A stretch of DNA of 22,491 bases from Olsenella uli (GCF_901212655.1 NZ_CAAKON010000043.1:38016-60506), one strand, 5' to 3'. Positions 6,094 through 13,728 are shown, counted from the first letter of the stretch. Numbers and translations: made by a program. The notes: generated by a model not told the origin, from the sequence alone.

Positions 6094-6669
6094 ATGACTC
6101 GAGAAACGAATCGTATGCCCGGCGACCTTGCGCCGGCAGACTTGTCCCAGCGCGTGCGTAGCCTCCACATCGCGCGCATCGACGAGATGCCGCGCATCGA
6201 CCTCTACCTGGACCAGGTGCTCTCCCTCGTCTCCGAAGAGCTCAGCTTCATGGCGCTGCCCGGTGAGATGCTCCTCACGGGGTCGATGGTGAACAACTAC
6301 GTCAAGCAGAAGCTTGTGCCTGCCCCCGCGCGCCGCCGCTACACGCGCCGCCACGTGGCTACGCTCATCTTTGTGTGCGCGTTCAAGCGCGTGTTCTCGA
6401 TTTCCGAGGTAAAGGGCCTATACGAGGCGTGCGTGGAGTGCGGTGTCAACGTGGCCAGCACCTATGACGAACTGGTGGGAGCGCTCGAGCAGGCGCTCGC
6501 CGCGCGCTTTGGGCTGACCGAGGGCGCAGACGCGATGGCCGCGCCAAACGTGGCCCTGCTCGACCTCGCCGGCAACGAGGCGTCGCCCGAGCTCTCGCAC
6601 CTCATGAGCGCCGGCATCGAGGCGGTTGCCGACAAGGTCTTCGTGGAGCAGTCGCTGCGCGTGCGCTAG
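6094..6669 (+). CDS. DUF1836 protein, putative transcription regulator
   Basis: This 191-residue protein carries a DUF1836 domain over about residues 33-145: PRIDLYLDQVLSLV, then LTGSMVNNYVKQKLVP (residues 61-76), then a basic YTRRHVATLIFVCAFKRVFS (83-102) and SEVKGLYEA. In this family the middle part resembles a MerR-like winged helix-turn-helix, so DNA binding is the usual inference; target genes are not established. The ATG at 6094 has AGGGGG upstream and starts a sequence with normal domain spacing; the frame is open further upstream but lacks a better site. It lies divergent from degV behind a long leader. No membrane segment is present. It ends 231 bp before ppaC. Confidence 0.85.
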   Translation: MTRETNRMPGDLAPADLSQRVRSLHIARIDEMPRIDLYLDQVLSLVSEELSFMALPGEMLLTGSMVNNYVKQKLVPAPARRRYTRRHVATLIFVCAFKRVFSISEVKGLYEACVECGVNVASTYDELVGALEQALAARFGLTEGADAMAAPNVALLDLAGNEASPELSHLMSAGIEAVADKVFVEQSLRVR

Positions 6670-6836
6670 GCACCTGCCAAGCACTCGGGCTGGGTGTTCG
6701 CCGGCGCCTGGGTCCCACGCCTCGCCTCGCGCGGAACCCGGAGTCTCGATGTCTCGGCCTGCGCGACGCCACCTCGAATCGCGGCGTCGCCGCCCGCCTC
6801 GTCACCCGTCCATCGCGGCGCTACCACCTCACGCGC

Positions 6837-6842
6837 TACAAT
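6837..6842 (+). promoter_or_regulatory. Candidate -10 box for ppaC
   Basis: TACAAT lies 58 bp upstream of the ppaC start in the 231-bp gap 6670-6900, which holds nothing else recognisable. No convincing -35 box is seen at the usual distance. Confidence 0.35.
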
Positions 6843-6900
6843 CAAAAGGATGCGTATGCGCGGGCCCGCACTCGGCCTGCCAGAAATCGAAGGAGAGCCA

Positions 6901-7845
6901 ATGAGCACCGTCTACGTCTTCGGCCACAAGAACCCCGACAACGACGCCATCATGTCCGCCGTCGTCCTCACGCAGCTGTTGAACCAGGTCAAGTTCGAGG
7001 GCAACGAGTACGTCGCCCGTCGCCTGGGCCCGCTGCCCGCGGAGAGCGCCAAGCTTCTGGCCGAGACCGGCACCCCCGAGCCCGAGCTGCTCGAGTCCAT
7101 CGAGCCCGCCGCCGATGGCGCCGAGCCGCAGAAGGTCATCCTCTGCGACCACAACGAGAGCGCCCAGACTGTCGACGGCATCCACAACGCCACCGTGTTC
7201 GGCGTGGTTGACCACCACCGCATCGGCGACTTCGAGACGGCCGCCCCGCTCTACTACATCTGCCTGCCCTGGGGCTCCAGCTGCACCATCGTGCGCCGCC
7301 TGTTCGACCTCCTCGGCCAGACGCCCACCAAGGAGCAGACGAGGCTGCTGCTTTCCGCCATGATGACCGACACCCTTATGCTCAAGAGTCCCACCACCAC
7401 CAATGTGGAGCGCGAGCTTGCGCCCAAGATGGGCGAGGAGCTTGGCGTTGATCCCATCAAGTTTGGCATGGACGTCTTCTTGTCCCGCCCCTCCGGTTCC
7501 TTTACGCCGGAGCAGATGGTGGGCAACGACATCAAGCAGTTCGAGGTGGGCGACAAGAAGCTGCTCATCGGCCAGTACGAGACGGTGGACAAGACCCGCG
7601 CCCTGGGCATGATCCCCGAGATTCGCGAGGCCATGCGTGCCTACCAGGCCGAGAAGGGTGCCGACGGCATCGTGCTCTGCCTCACCGACATCATGGAGGA
7701 GGGCTCCCAGGTCCTCTTCGAGGGCGAGACCGAGGTTGCCCAGAAGGGCCTCGGCATCGCCAACGAGGCCGACGGCGTGTGGATGCCGGGCGTGCTCTCC
7801 CGCAAGAAGCAGGTTGCCGCGCCGATTCTTGCCGCTGCCGAGTAG
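6901..7845 (+). CDS. ppaC: Manganese-dependent inorganic pyrophosphatase (family II)
   Basis: The 314-residue cytoplasmic enzyme hydrolyses pyrophosphate to two phosphates, pulling biosynthetic reactions forward. It is a DHH-superfamily protein of normal length. Metal ligands are visible: H9, D13 and D15 in GHKNPDNDA, D83 in LCDHN, the DHH triad D104-H105-H106 in VVDHHRIGD, and D157 in MMTDTLMLKSPT. The C-terminal DHHA2 domain has SRPSGSFTPEQ and ends with the substrate-binding SRKKQ (residues 300-304). GAAGGAG before the ATG at 6901 fixes the start; the frame is open further upstream but lacks family residues. It appears to be transcribed alone and is followed by strong hairpins. Confidence 0.97.
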   Translation: MSTVYVFGHKNPDNDAIMSAVVLTQLLNQVKFEGNEYVARRLGPLPAESAKLLAETGTPEPELLESIEPAADGAEPQKVILCDHNESAQTVDGIHNATVFGVVDHHRIGDFETAAPLYYICLPWGSSCTIVRRLFDLLGQTPTKEQTRLLLSAMMTDTLMLKSPTTTNVERELAPKMGEELGVDPIKFGMDVFLSRPSGSFTPEQMVGNDIKQFEVGDKKLLIGQYETVDKTRALGMIPEIREAMRAYQAEKGADGIVLCLTDIMEEGSQVLFEGETEVAQKGLGIANEADGVWMPGVLSRKKQVAAPILAAAE

Positions 7846-7853
7846 CACGAGGC

Positions 7854-7924
7854 GCTCGCAAGTGGTGCGAGCCACTCACAAGTGAAGCCATGGGCCGCCG
7901 GCGCCCCGTGCGTCGGCGGCTTTC
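7854..7924 (+). terminator. Hairpins after ppaC
   Basis: GCTCGCA (7854-7860) pairs with TGCGAGC (7866-7872) around a 5-nt loop. A stronger stem, GCCGCCG (7894-7900) with CGGCGGC (7914-7920), is followed by TTTCC. The second is a plausible Rho-independent terminator of ppaC. Confidence 0.55.
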
Positions 7925-7988
7925 CACTATAACGCCGGTTGCCCCTCGCTGGGCGACAAGCACCGGCGCCCCGTGCGTCGGCGGCTTT
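7898..7988 (+). repeat. 26-bp direct repeat spanning the ppaC terminator
   Basis: The 26 bases at 7898-7923 recur exactly at 7963-7988 (period 65). The second copy forms a similar hairpin with one G-U pair and is followed by TTTT just before the nhaA ribosome site. It may act as a second terminator or attenuator. A TATAAC box at 7928-7933 between the copies could start nhaA transcription. Confidence 0.55.
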
Positions 7989-8016
7989 TCTCGAGGTCGA
8001 GGCTTGAAGGAGCAGC

Positions 8017-9621
8017 ATGCCCCAGCACATCAGCAAGAAGAAGTTCCGTGTTCGCTTTGCCAAGAGCGGGGACGGAGCGCATGGCTCGTCTGTAAGCGGG
8101 AAGGGGAGGCCGGGGGCTTCGCGCGAGGATGGGAAACCGACGGCTCCGCGCGATGCTGACAAGCTGGCGGACTCGCGCGAAGGTGGCAAGCTGACGGACC
8201 CGCGCGAGGTGGGGGAGGTGCGGGCGCAGCGCCGGGGGAAGCGCAAGAAGGGAGAAACGGCCCCACGCAACCCGATCATCCGCGAGAACGCCGTTGCGCG
8301 GCGTGCGGAGCGGAGAAGTGCGCTCGCGGTCTTCACCTCAAACGGCACCATTGCAGCCGCGACGATGGTGGTCGCCGCCATCCTTGCCGTGATCGTGGCC
8401 AACACGCCGGCGTATGAGCCCGTCCATCACTTCTTTGAGACGCGCATCGGCCTCATCGCCGGCGGCTGGAGCGCCACGCTTACGCTCGAGCAGTTCGTGA
8501 ACGACTTCCTGATGGCGATATTCTTCCTGCTCGTAGGAATCGAACTCAAATATGAGATGACCGTGGGGCAGCTGCGCCGTCCGCGCCAGGCGGCGCTGCC
8601 GATGCTTGCCGCGGTGGGCGGCGTGGTTGGGCCCTCGCTCATCTACCTCGCGCTGAACCTCGCCGCGGGTGCGGAAGGCGCACCGCATGGCTGGGCCGTT
8701 CCCATGGCAACCGACATCGCCTTCGCGCTTGGCATCATGTCGCTTCTGGGGGGCCGCGTGGCGCCGGCGACCAAGGTCTTCTTCTCCACGCTCGCCATTG
8801 CGGACGATATCCTCGCCATCATCGTGATTGCCGTGTTCTATGGCCAGACGCCGCACTTCACCTGGGTGGCCGCCTCGCTTGCCTGCGTGGCGGTGCTGTC
8901 TGCGTTGCACGGCGCGCGCGTCTACTCGGCGCGGCCGTACCTGGCCGCGGGCGTTGTGCTGTGGGTGTGCATGTTCAACTCGGGCATCCATGCCACGCTG
9001 GCCGGCGTGATTCTGGCGCTGTTTCTGCCGTCGCGCTCCGACATTCGCCTGGGGTCTCTTTATGGCTGGCTGGGCGAGAAGGCCCAGCAGCTCGATGACA
9101 CGTACGACGATGAGGCCCACGTGCTTGGCCAGCACGACTTCACCGTGGCGGCCGAGGGCGTGGAGCGCGTGCTGCATCACGTGACGCCGCCGCTGCAGCG
9201 CGTCGAGAACGCGATTTCCGTGGCTGTGAACTTCGGCATCCTGCCGCTGTTTGCATTTGTGAACGCGCAGGTGAACGTGGTGGGCGCGGATCCGAGCGCG
9301 ATTCTGGCGAGTCCCGTGGCGCATGGCGTGTTCTTTGGCGCACTGTTGGGGAAGCCGATCGGTATCATCGGCGTGACGTTTTTGCTGGTGAAGGTGGGGT
9401 TTGCGAAGCTACCGCGCGGCGTGGACTGGGCGCAGGTGATAGGCATGGGCCTCATGGGCGGCCTGGGCTTCACGATGTCGATTCTCATCTCCGGGCTCGC
9501 GTTCACGGACGAGGCCGAGGTGCTCGCAGCCAAGTGTGCGATTCTCGCCTGCTCCGTCGCCGCGGCCGTGATTGGCAGCGCGTTCGTGCTGCTGGCGACG
9601 CGCGGGCGCGAGGGGGCGTAG
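8017..9621 (+). CDS. nhaA: Na+/H+ antiporter NhaA with N-terminal basic extension
   Basis: This 534-residue integral membrane antiporter exchanges cytoplasmic Na+ for external protons for sodium and pH homeostasis. Core motifs are ATDIAFALG (residues 231-239; D233 corresponds to E. coli D133), ADD at 262-264 (the two ion-binding aspartates), GKPIGI with K446, and GLGFTMSILISGLAF near 482-496. Several hydrophobic helices run from about 105 to 526. The first 100 or so residues are an unusual hydrophilic extension with four imperfect 9-residue repeats (SREDGKPTA, RDADKLADS, REGGKLTDP, REVGEV) and then a run of Arg/Lys. GAAGGAG upstream of 8017 supports translation of this extension. A hydrophilic loop at about 350-395 is longer than in E. 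coli. Confidence 0.95.
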   Translation: MPQHISKKKFRVRFAKSGDGAHGSSVSGKGRPGASREDGKPTAPRDADKLADSREGGKLTDPREVGEVRAQRRGKRKKGETAPRNPIIRENAVARRAERRSALAVFTSNGTIAAATMVVAAILAVIVANTPAYEPVHHFFETRIGLIAGGWSATLTLEQFVNDFLMAIFFLLVGIELKYEMTVGQLRRPRQAALPMLAAVGGVVGPSLIYLALNLAAGAEGAPHGWAVPMATDIAFALGIMSLLGGRVAPATKVFFSTLAIADDILAIIVIAVFYGQTPHFTWVAASLACVAVLSALHGARVYSARPYLAAGVVLWVCMFNSGIHATLAGVILALFLPSRSDIRLGSLYGWLGEKAQQLDDTYDDEAHVLGQHDFTVAAEGVERVLHHVTPPLQRVENAISVAVNFGILPLFAFVNAQVNVVGADPSAILASPVAHGVFFGALLGKPIGIIGVTFLLVKVGFAKLPRGVDWAQVIGMGLMGGLGFTMSILISGLAFTDEAEVLAAKCAILACSVAAAVIGSAFVLLATRGREGA

Positions 9622-9656
9622 GGCGTCGAGTAGGGCGTCGACGATTCCGCTCTGCC

Positions 9657-9974
9657 CATGATTGCCTTCCGTGGCGCCCCGGCGAGGCGGTCGACGCCCC
9701 TCATCTGTCCGCGAATGCCGGCGATTGCGTTGCCGGGGCAGCCGACACCCGCGGTCTGTCCACGAATGCCGCCGATTGCGCTGGGAAGATGGCACGGTCG
9801 CCCATCATTTGTGCTCAGGTCAAACCACTTGGCGCAGCATCGTTTTCCAGCAAAGCATCTACCTGCGGTTTTGCAACGCCAGGCCAAACGCGAATACCTC
9901 ATTTGAATATCGGTGCCACCCAAACGCGACGCTTGGGGTGCCGCGGCATCGCAATCGCACGGATTTGTGGACAA
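9657..9974. repeat. 51-bp-period repeat, cluster B
   Basis: Core copies lie at 9705-9727 and 9756-9778 (period 51), with a weaker one starting near 9657, and one copy in the opposite orientation at 9952-9974. The last ends in TGTGGACAA (9966-9974), the complement of TTGTCCACA, the actinobacterial form of the DnaA box. The central block (about 9785-9935) shares with cluster A a CTCAG(A/G)(C/T)C word, ATCTACCTGC and a CCTCAT...TGAA.AT segment. Opposed repeats around a related centre are therefore seen at both sites. Confidence 0.65.
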
Positions 9975-10396
9975 AAGGGGGCTCGCAGCTGCCGCAGCGA
10001 CACAACGGGAGGTTTTGCCGGAATCGGAGCTTGCCTGAGACTTAAGCCGGAGGGTGGCGCCGTCTGAGCAAGAACGATCGTCCTTGCCGTCGGCGGTTGA
10101 TACGTGATGCGCTCCGCGAGAGGGGCAGCGAACGTCGTGCTGGTCCGTCGCTGAGAGACTCGCTCCGTCCCTCTGTACAAAACCGCCGGTATATCAATCG
10201 GCGACGAACTCTGTGTCACCTTACTGAGTGAATCCGATGATAATTGCCGCGTGCAATTGGAGCCGCGTGCTACGCTCCGCATCTAATGGTCGCGTCGGTC
10301 CCCGAACCCGAACCGCTGCGCACCGTCGGGGGCGGCGGACATGGCGTGATGGGGGCGTCACGTGATGACGGGCGACTTGTGGCCGCGGTCGTCTCG
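9975..10396. other. Intergenic region without a recognised gene
   Basis: This region is less GC-rich than its neighbours around 10170-10260. Open frames here, such as the minus-strand one over 9899-10282, lack a ribosome site and run into the repeat cluster. I see a short near-palindrome AAGAACGATCGTCCTT near 10069 and an AATTG-7-CAATT repeat at about 10242-10258, with no clear function. Confidence 0.4.
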
Positions 10397-10657
10397 TTAC
10401 TCCACGGTGCCGAAGCGCTGCGTCCAGCCGTGGGCGGCGAGTGCGGAGTTGAACTGGTCGGCCAGGCGAGCGCGCTCGTAAAGGCCGCTCGGAAGCATGG
10501 CGATGATCTCGACCAGGTCCTCGGGGAAGTCGTACATCTCCGCGCGCACCTGTACATCGAGGTTGTCGACGTACTTGTCATCGAGGAAGAGGGCGTCGAC
10601 AAAGCGCTGCAGCTCGCCGTACTCGTCGGAGTCTGGTATGTAGGGAGGCTTTTCCAT
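10397..10657 (-). CDS. Small acidic protein of unknown function
   Basis: This is an 86-residue protein that I do not recognise. It is acidic and mainly helical, with motifs such as GELQRFVDALFLDDKYVDNL, FPEDLVEIIAMLP and a C-terminal AHGWTQRFGTVE. There is no membrane segment, signal peptide or cysteine pattern. The ATG at 10657 is preferred over upstream Met codons because those fall in the repeat-rich DNA. A promoter sits immediately upstream: TCGTCA (10693-10688), 17 bp, TACTAT (10670-10665) on the minus strand. Transcription would therefore start within a few bases of the ATG, and the message is probably leaderless or nearly so; an AGGG word lies in that short stretch. It stands alone on its strand. 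Confidence 0.65.
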   Translation of the reverse strand: MEKPPYIPDSDEYGELQRFVDALFLDDKYVDNLDVQVRAEMYDFPEDLVEIIAMLPSGLYERARLADQFNSALAAHGWTQRFGTVE

Positions 10658-10663
10658 GCGCCC

Positions 10664-10905
10664 TATAGTAGCAGGAGCCTTCCGCTGTGACGATAGCGTG
10701 GCCGAGTGGCGCCTTCCGCCGCGATGGGGCATGGCCTGGGCGGATTCCACTCGGTTGGAGTTCGTGGAGGCGCCTCCCGCCGTGATGGGGCATGGCTTCT
10801 GGGCATGGCTTGAGGGCGTGGCTTAGCGAAACCCTCTTCCCGCGAGGAAGCGCCCCTCCGCTGTACGGGGGCCACCCGCGGTGACGAGGGTATGGTTTGA
10901 GGCTG
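10664..10905. repeat. Dispersed CCGCYGTGATGGGGCATGGC-type repeats
   Basis: Four or five imperfect copies occur in the gap between the small minus-strand gene and the aminotransferase gene. The clearest are 10708-10735 and 10769-10796, which agree at about 26 of 28 positions. Weaker copies lie near 10667-10693, 10850-10876 and 10877-10905. Spacing is irregular (about 27-80 bp). Open frames across them on the minus strand only translate the repeat. Confidence 0.6.
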
Positions 10906-11088
10906 CAGCTTGAGGCCATGGGGAGGCCGTCGTGGTTCGGCGGCGCGTGGACCCCGTTGTGCTGGTCGCGGGGCACGTTGACAGCGGATTCGCCCGGCGC
11001 GCGACCCACAGATCCGTCCAGCGCGAGCCGCCTATCCATCCAACCCGCATCGTCATCCGCCCGAAACCAGCCCCCGTCCGCACAAAGC

Positions 11089-11094
11089 TATACT
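11089..11094 (+). promoter_or_regulatory. Candidate -10 box for the aminotransferase gene
   Basis: TATACT lies 41 bp upstream of the ATG at 11135. No TTGACA-like box is seen 16-18 bp upstream. Confidence 0.4.
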
Positions 11095-11134
11095 CGAACG
11101 TACGCGTGTGCGGCCCCGTCCCAAGGAGACAGCG

Positions 11135-12442
11135 ATGCCCAACATATATGAGAGCATGACCGACGAGCAGCTCGATGCCGAGATCACGAAGCTCGAGGCA
11201 GAGGTCGAGACCCTGCGCTTCCGCGACCTCACGCTCGACATGACCCGCGGCAAGCCGAGTCCCGAGCAGGAGAACCTCTCCCGTCCGATGCTCGACGTGC
11301 TCACCTCCACGTCCGACCTCGCCAACCAGATGGTCGACGCCGCCAACTACGGTGCTCCCGATGGCATCCCCTCCGCCCGTCGCCTCATGGCCGACGTCCT
11401 TGAGGTCGACCCGCAGCACCTCATCCTGGGCGGTTCCTCGAGCCTGAATATCATGTACGACATCGTCACCAACGCCTGGCTGCACGGCATTCGCGGCAAC
11501 GAGCCGTGGGGCGAGCAAGCCCGCAGGCACCCGGTGAAGTTCCTCTGCCCGAGCCCTGGCTATGACCGTCACTTCCTCGTGTCCGAGAACGCCGGCTTCC
11601 AGAACGTGCCCGTGCGCATGACGGCCGACGGTCCGGATATGGACGAGGTCGAATGCCTCGTCGAGAACGACCCCACGGTCAAGGGCATCTGGTGTGTCCC
11701 CAAGTACTCCAACCCCACTGGCGTCACCTACTCCGACGCCACGGTGCGCCGCTTCGCCGCGCTCAAGCCTGCTGCGCCCGACTTCCGCATCTTCTGGGAC
11801 AACGCCTACGTGGTGCACGACCTCTCCGACCGCCCCGACGAGCTGCTCGAGATTTTCGGCGCGCTCAAGGAGGCCGGCAACGATGACCTCGTCTACGAGT
11901 TCGCGTCCACATCCAAGGTTACCTTCGCTGGCTCCGGCATCGCAGCCGTTGCTGCCTCTGCCGGCGACCTCGCCGAGCTCAAGCACTGGTTTAGCGTGGA
12001 GCGCGTCTGCGGCAACAAGATGAACGAGCTCATGCACGCGCGCTACCTGCGTAACAAGGCCGGCGTGCTCGCCCACATGGCCAAGCACGCCGAGGTGCTG
12101 CGCCCGCGCTTTGCCCTGGTTGAGCAGAAGCTCACCGAGGGCCTCGGCGGCACCGGCTGCGCCACCTGGAGCCATCCGCACGGCGGCTACTTCGTCTCCT
12201 TCGACGGCCCGGAGGGCTCGGCCAAGCGCATTGTGGCCCTCGCCGCCGAACTTGGCGTTCGCATGACGGCCGCCGGCGCCACCTGGCCCAACCGTCACGA
12301 CCCGCACGACACGAACATCCGCATCGCGCCGTCGTACCCCTCGCTCGACAACCTCGAGGTGGCGCTCGACGTGCTCGTGGTCTGCACCAAGTACATTTCG
12401 GCCAAGCTCGCACGCGAGAAGCGCGCCGGCATCGCCGAGTAG
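11135..12442 (+). CDS. Type Ic aspartate aminotransferase (PLP enzyme)
   Basis: The 435-residue enzyme belongs to the fold-type I aminotransferase group typified by actinobacterial type Ic aspartate aminotransferases. It should interconvert aspartate plus 2-oxoglutarate with oxaloacetate plus glutamate. The N-terminal LTLDMTRGKPSPEQ (residues 32-45) is a signature of this group. PLP contacts are visible: GGSSSLN at 99-105, NPTG at 193-196, D222 and Y225 in WDNAYVVHD, the Schiff-base lysine K261 in STSKVTFAGSG, and the carboxylate-binding R396 in NIRIAPSYP. The start at 11135 follows AAGGAG. It appears monocistronic. Substrate preference is taken from the family and is not proven by the sequence. 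Confidence 0.9.
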   Translation: MPNIYESMTDEQLDAEITKLEAEVETLRFRDLTLDMTRGKPSPEQENLSRPMLDVLTSTSDLANQMVDAANYGAPDGIPSARRLMADVLEVDPQHLILGGSSSLNIMYDIVTNAWLHGIRGNEPWGEQARRHPVKFLCPSPGYDRHFLVSENAGFQNVPVRMTADGPDMDEVECLVENDPTVKGIWCVPKYSNPTGVTYSDATVRRFAALKPAAPDFRIFWDNAYVVHDLSDRPDELLEIFGALKEAGNDDLVYEFASTSKVTFAGSGIAAVAASAGDLAELKHWFSVERVCGNKMNELMHARYLRNKAGVLAHMAKHAEVLRPRFALVEQKLTEGLGGTGCATWSHPHGGYFVSFDGPEGSAKRIVALAAELGVRMTAAGATWPNRHDPHDTNIRIAPSYPSLDNLEVALDVLVVCTKYISAKLAREKRAGIAE

Positions 12443-12496
12443 GCGCACGGCCGAGTAATCAACTCGCCATCATGGCGATGAGTTACCCCAGGCAAA

Positions 12497-12695
12497 GTCT
12501 GCCGTCTACTTTGACTCATTCCGCGCCCCGTTCCGATTGGAGCGGGGTGCGGGCGTTAGGTTCTGCGGCCGCCGATGGGCCAAAGTGGATGGCGAGCTAG
12601 GTGGGTGCTCGACTGTCAATGAGTCAAAGTAGTCGGCAGACTGACTCACCAATGAGTCAAAGTAGACGGCAGGCTGACTCAGGCAGGCTGACTCA
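12497..12695. repeat. Dispersed intergenic element, GAGTCAAAGT family, copy 2
   Basis: A 24-bp inverted repeat with one mismatch joins 12497-12520 and 12618-12641 around a 97-bp centre. A direct copy of the right arm follows at 12651-12672, with CTGACTCA at 12641, 12674 and 12688. The centre holds GCCAAAGTGGATGGCGAG (12579-12596) and GCTCGAC (12607-12613), which match modules of copy 1 at positions 25-193 in the same order. It fills most of the 389-bp gap between the aminotransferase and TPR genes. Confidence 0.75.
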
Positions 12696-12778
12696 TGCCC
12701 GGTTGACCCTCCCCGTAACAGATGTGTGAACGCACGACCCCGCGACGAGCTCTCTGCTCGCATCGCAGTGCCGTGCGG

Positions 12779-12784
12779 TATGAT
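12779..12784 (+). promoter_or_regulatory. Candidate -10 box for the TPR/STAS/Tat operon
   Basis: TATGAT lies 48 bp upstream of the ATG at 12832, just past the repeat element. No good -35 box is seen. Confidence 0.4.
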
Positions 12785-12831
12785 GTGCGGCACATGTGCC
12801 AGCAAGGCATGCCGAGAGGGGACTGTCACCA

Positions 12832-13716
12832 ATGACGGGAAAGCACGAGAAGGACCACGCTACGCAGGAAGAGGCCGAGAAGCCCAAGAAGACCGTGAAG
12901 CCGGGCTCGCGTCGCCCCGTGGTGCTCGTCGCCGTCATTCTGTGCTCCATCATCATGGTGGGGTCCATCCTGCTGCCGTCGCTCTCGGCTATCGTGTCCG
13001 GTGTCAACAACAGCAAGCAGCAGGCGCGGGCCGCCGCCGAGATCGCCGCGGCCGACGCCGAGACGGCCGACGCCGAGACGGCCGACGCCGCCACAACGGA
13101 CGCGACCACAACGGAGGCCGCCGACACCGCCACGGCCCAGAGCACCGTGCTCGACAACATCAACTCGCGCTACTCCGGCACCGTCGAGACGCTCGAATCC
13201 AAGCTCTCCGAGAATCCCCAGGACGCGGCCACGCTCATCAACCTTGCCAACAACTACTACCAGTGGGCGAGCTATGCGATGCGGTATGCCAGCTCCGACG
13301 ACGAGCAGCAGCATGTGACCGACCTGCTTACCAAGGCCGAGGGCTACTACGACCAGTACCTCGCGCTCGATGACGCCAGCACCGCGCGCGCCTCTCGCGC
13401 GATGTGCCAGTTCTACCTTGGCGATCCCACGGGCGCGCAGGCCGTGCTCGAGGAGCTCGTCTCCCAGGACGCCACGTTTGCCCCCGGCTGGGCCAACCTT
13501 GGCCTCGTCTACCAGGCGCTGGGCAACACGGACAAGGCCACCGAGGCCTACAACAAGGCGCTTTCTTCTGACCCTACTAATAAGTACGGGTTGCAGAGCA
13601 CCGTGAATTCGCAGCTCTCTTCCCTCACGGCCTCCACGGGCAGTGCGGATCCCTCGAGTGCCACCACGAGTGGTGGCCGCCTTGCGGACGCACTGGCCAG
13701 CGGGACCGGAAAATAA
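12832..13716 (+). CDS. Membrane-anchored tetratricopeptide repeat protein
   Basis: This 294-residue protein has a charged cytoplasmic N-terminus, one membrane segment at about residues 29-56, and then an Ala/Thr/Asp-rich linker with repeated AETAD units (70-103). The outer part contains helical pairs typical of TPRs: residues about 133-150 (LINLANNYYQWASYAM), 184-215, and the clearest at 218-251 (PGWANLGLVYQALGNTDKATEAYNKALSSDP). TPRs bind proteins, so an extracytoplasmic scaffold role is likely, with an unknown partner. The ATG at 12832 is chosen because it opens a sensible N-terminus after a GAGAGGGG word, though the spacing is long. It is the first gene of a tight cluster: the STAS gene starts 12 bp after its stop, and tatA and tatC follow. 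Confidence 0.85.
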   Translation: MTGKHEKDHATQEEAEKPKKTVKPGSRRPVVLVAVILCSIIMVGSILLPSLSAIVSGVNNSKQQARAAAEIAAADAETADAETADAATTDATTTEAADTATAQSTVLDNINSRYSGTVETLESKLSENPQDAATLINLANNYYQWASYAMRYASSDDEQQHVTDLLTKAEGYYDQYLALDDASTARASRAMCQFYLGDPTGAQAVLEELVSQDATFAPGWANLGLVYQALGNTDKATEAYNKALSSDPTNKYGLQSTVNSQLSSLTASTGSADPSSATTSGGRLADALASGTGK

Positions 13717-13728
13717 CAGGAGGACGTC

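Noticed and set aside
9177..9974. Minus-strand open frame through repeat cluster B and the end of nhaA
   Set aside because: It overlaps the well-supported nhaA 3' end in antisense, and the rest translates the repeat.
10823..12448. Minus-strand open frame of about 540 codons opposite the aminotransferase
   Set aside because: The plus strand encodes a complete PLP enzyme; the antisense frame has low-complexity Gly/Val/His/Glu-rich composition typical of GC shadows.
12506..12832. Minus-strand open frame of 108 codons between the aminotransferase and TPR genes
   Set aside because: It reads through the GAGTCAAAGT element (repeated YFDSL peptides) and has no credible ribosome site.
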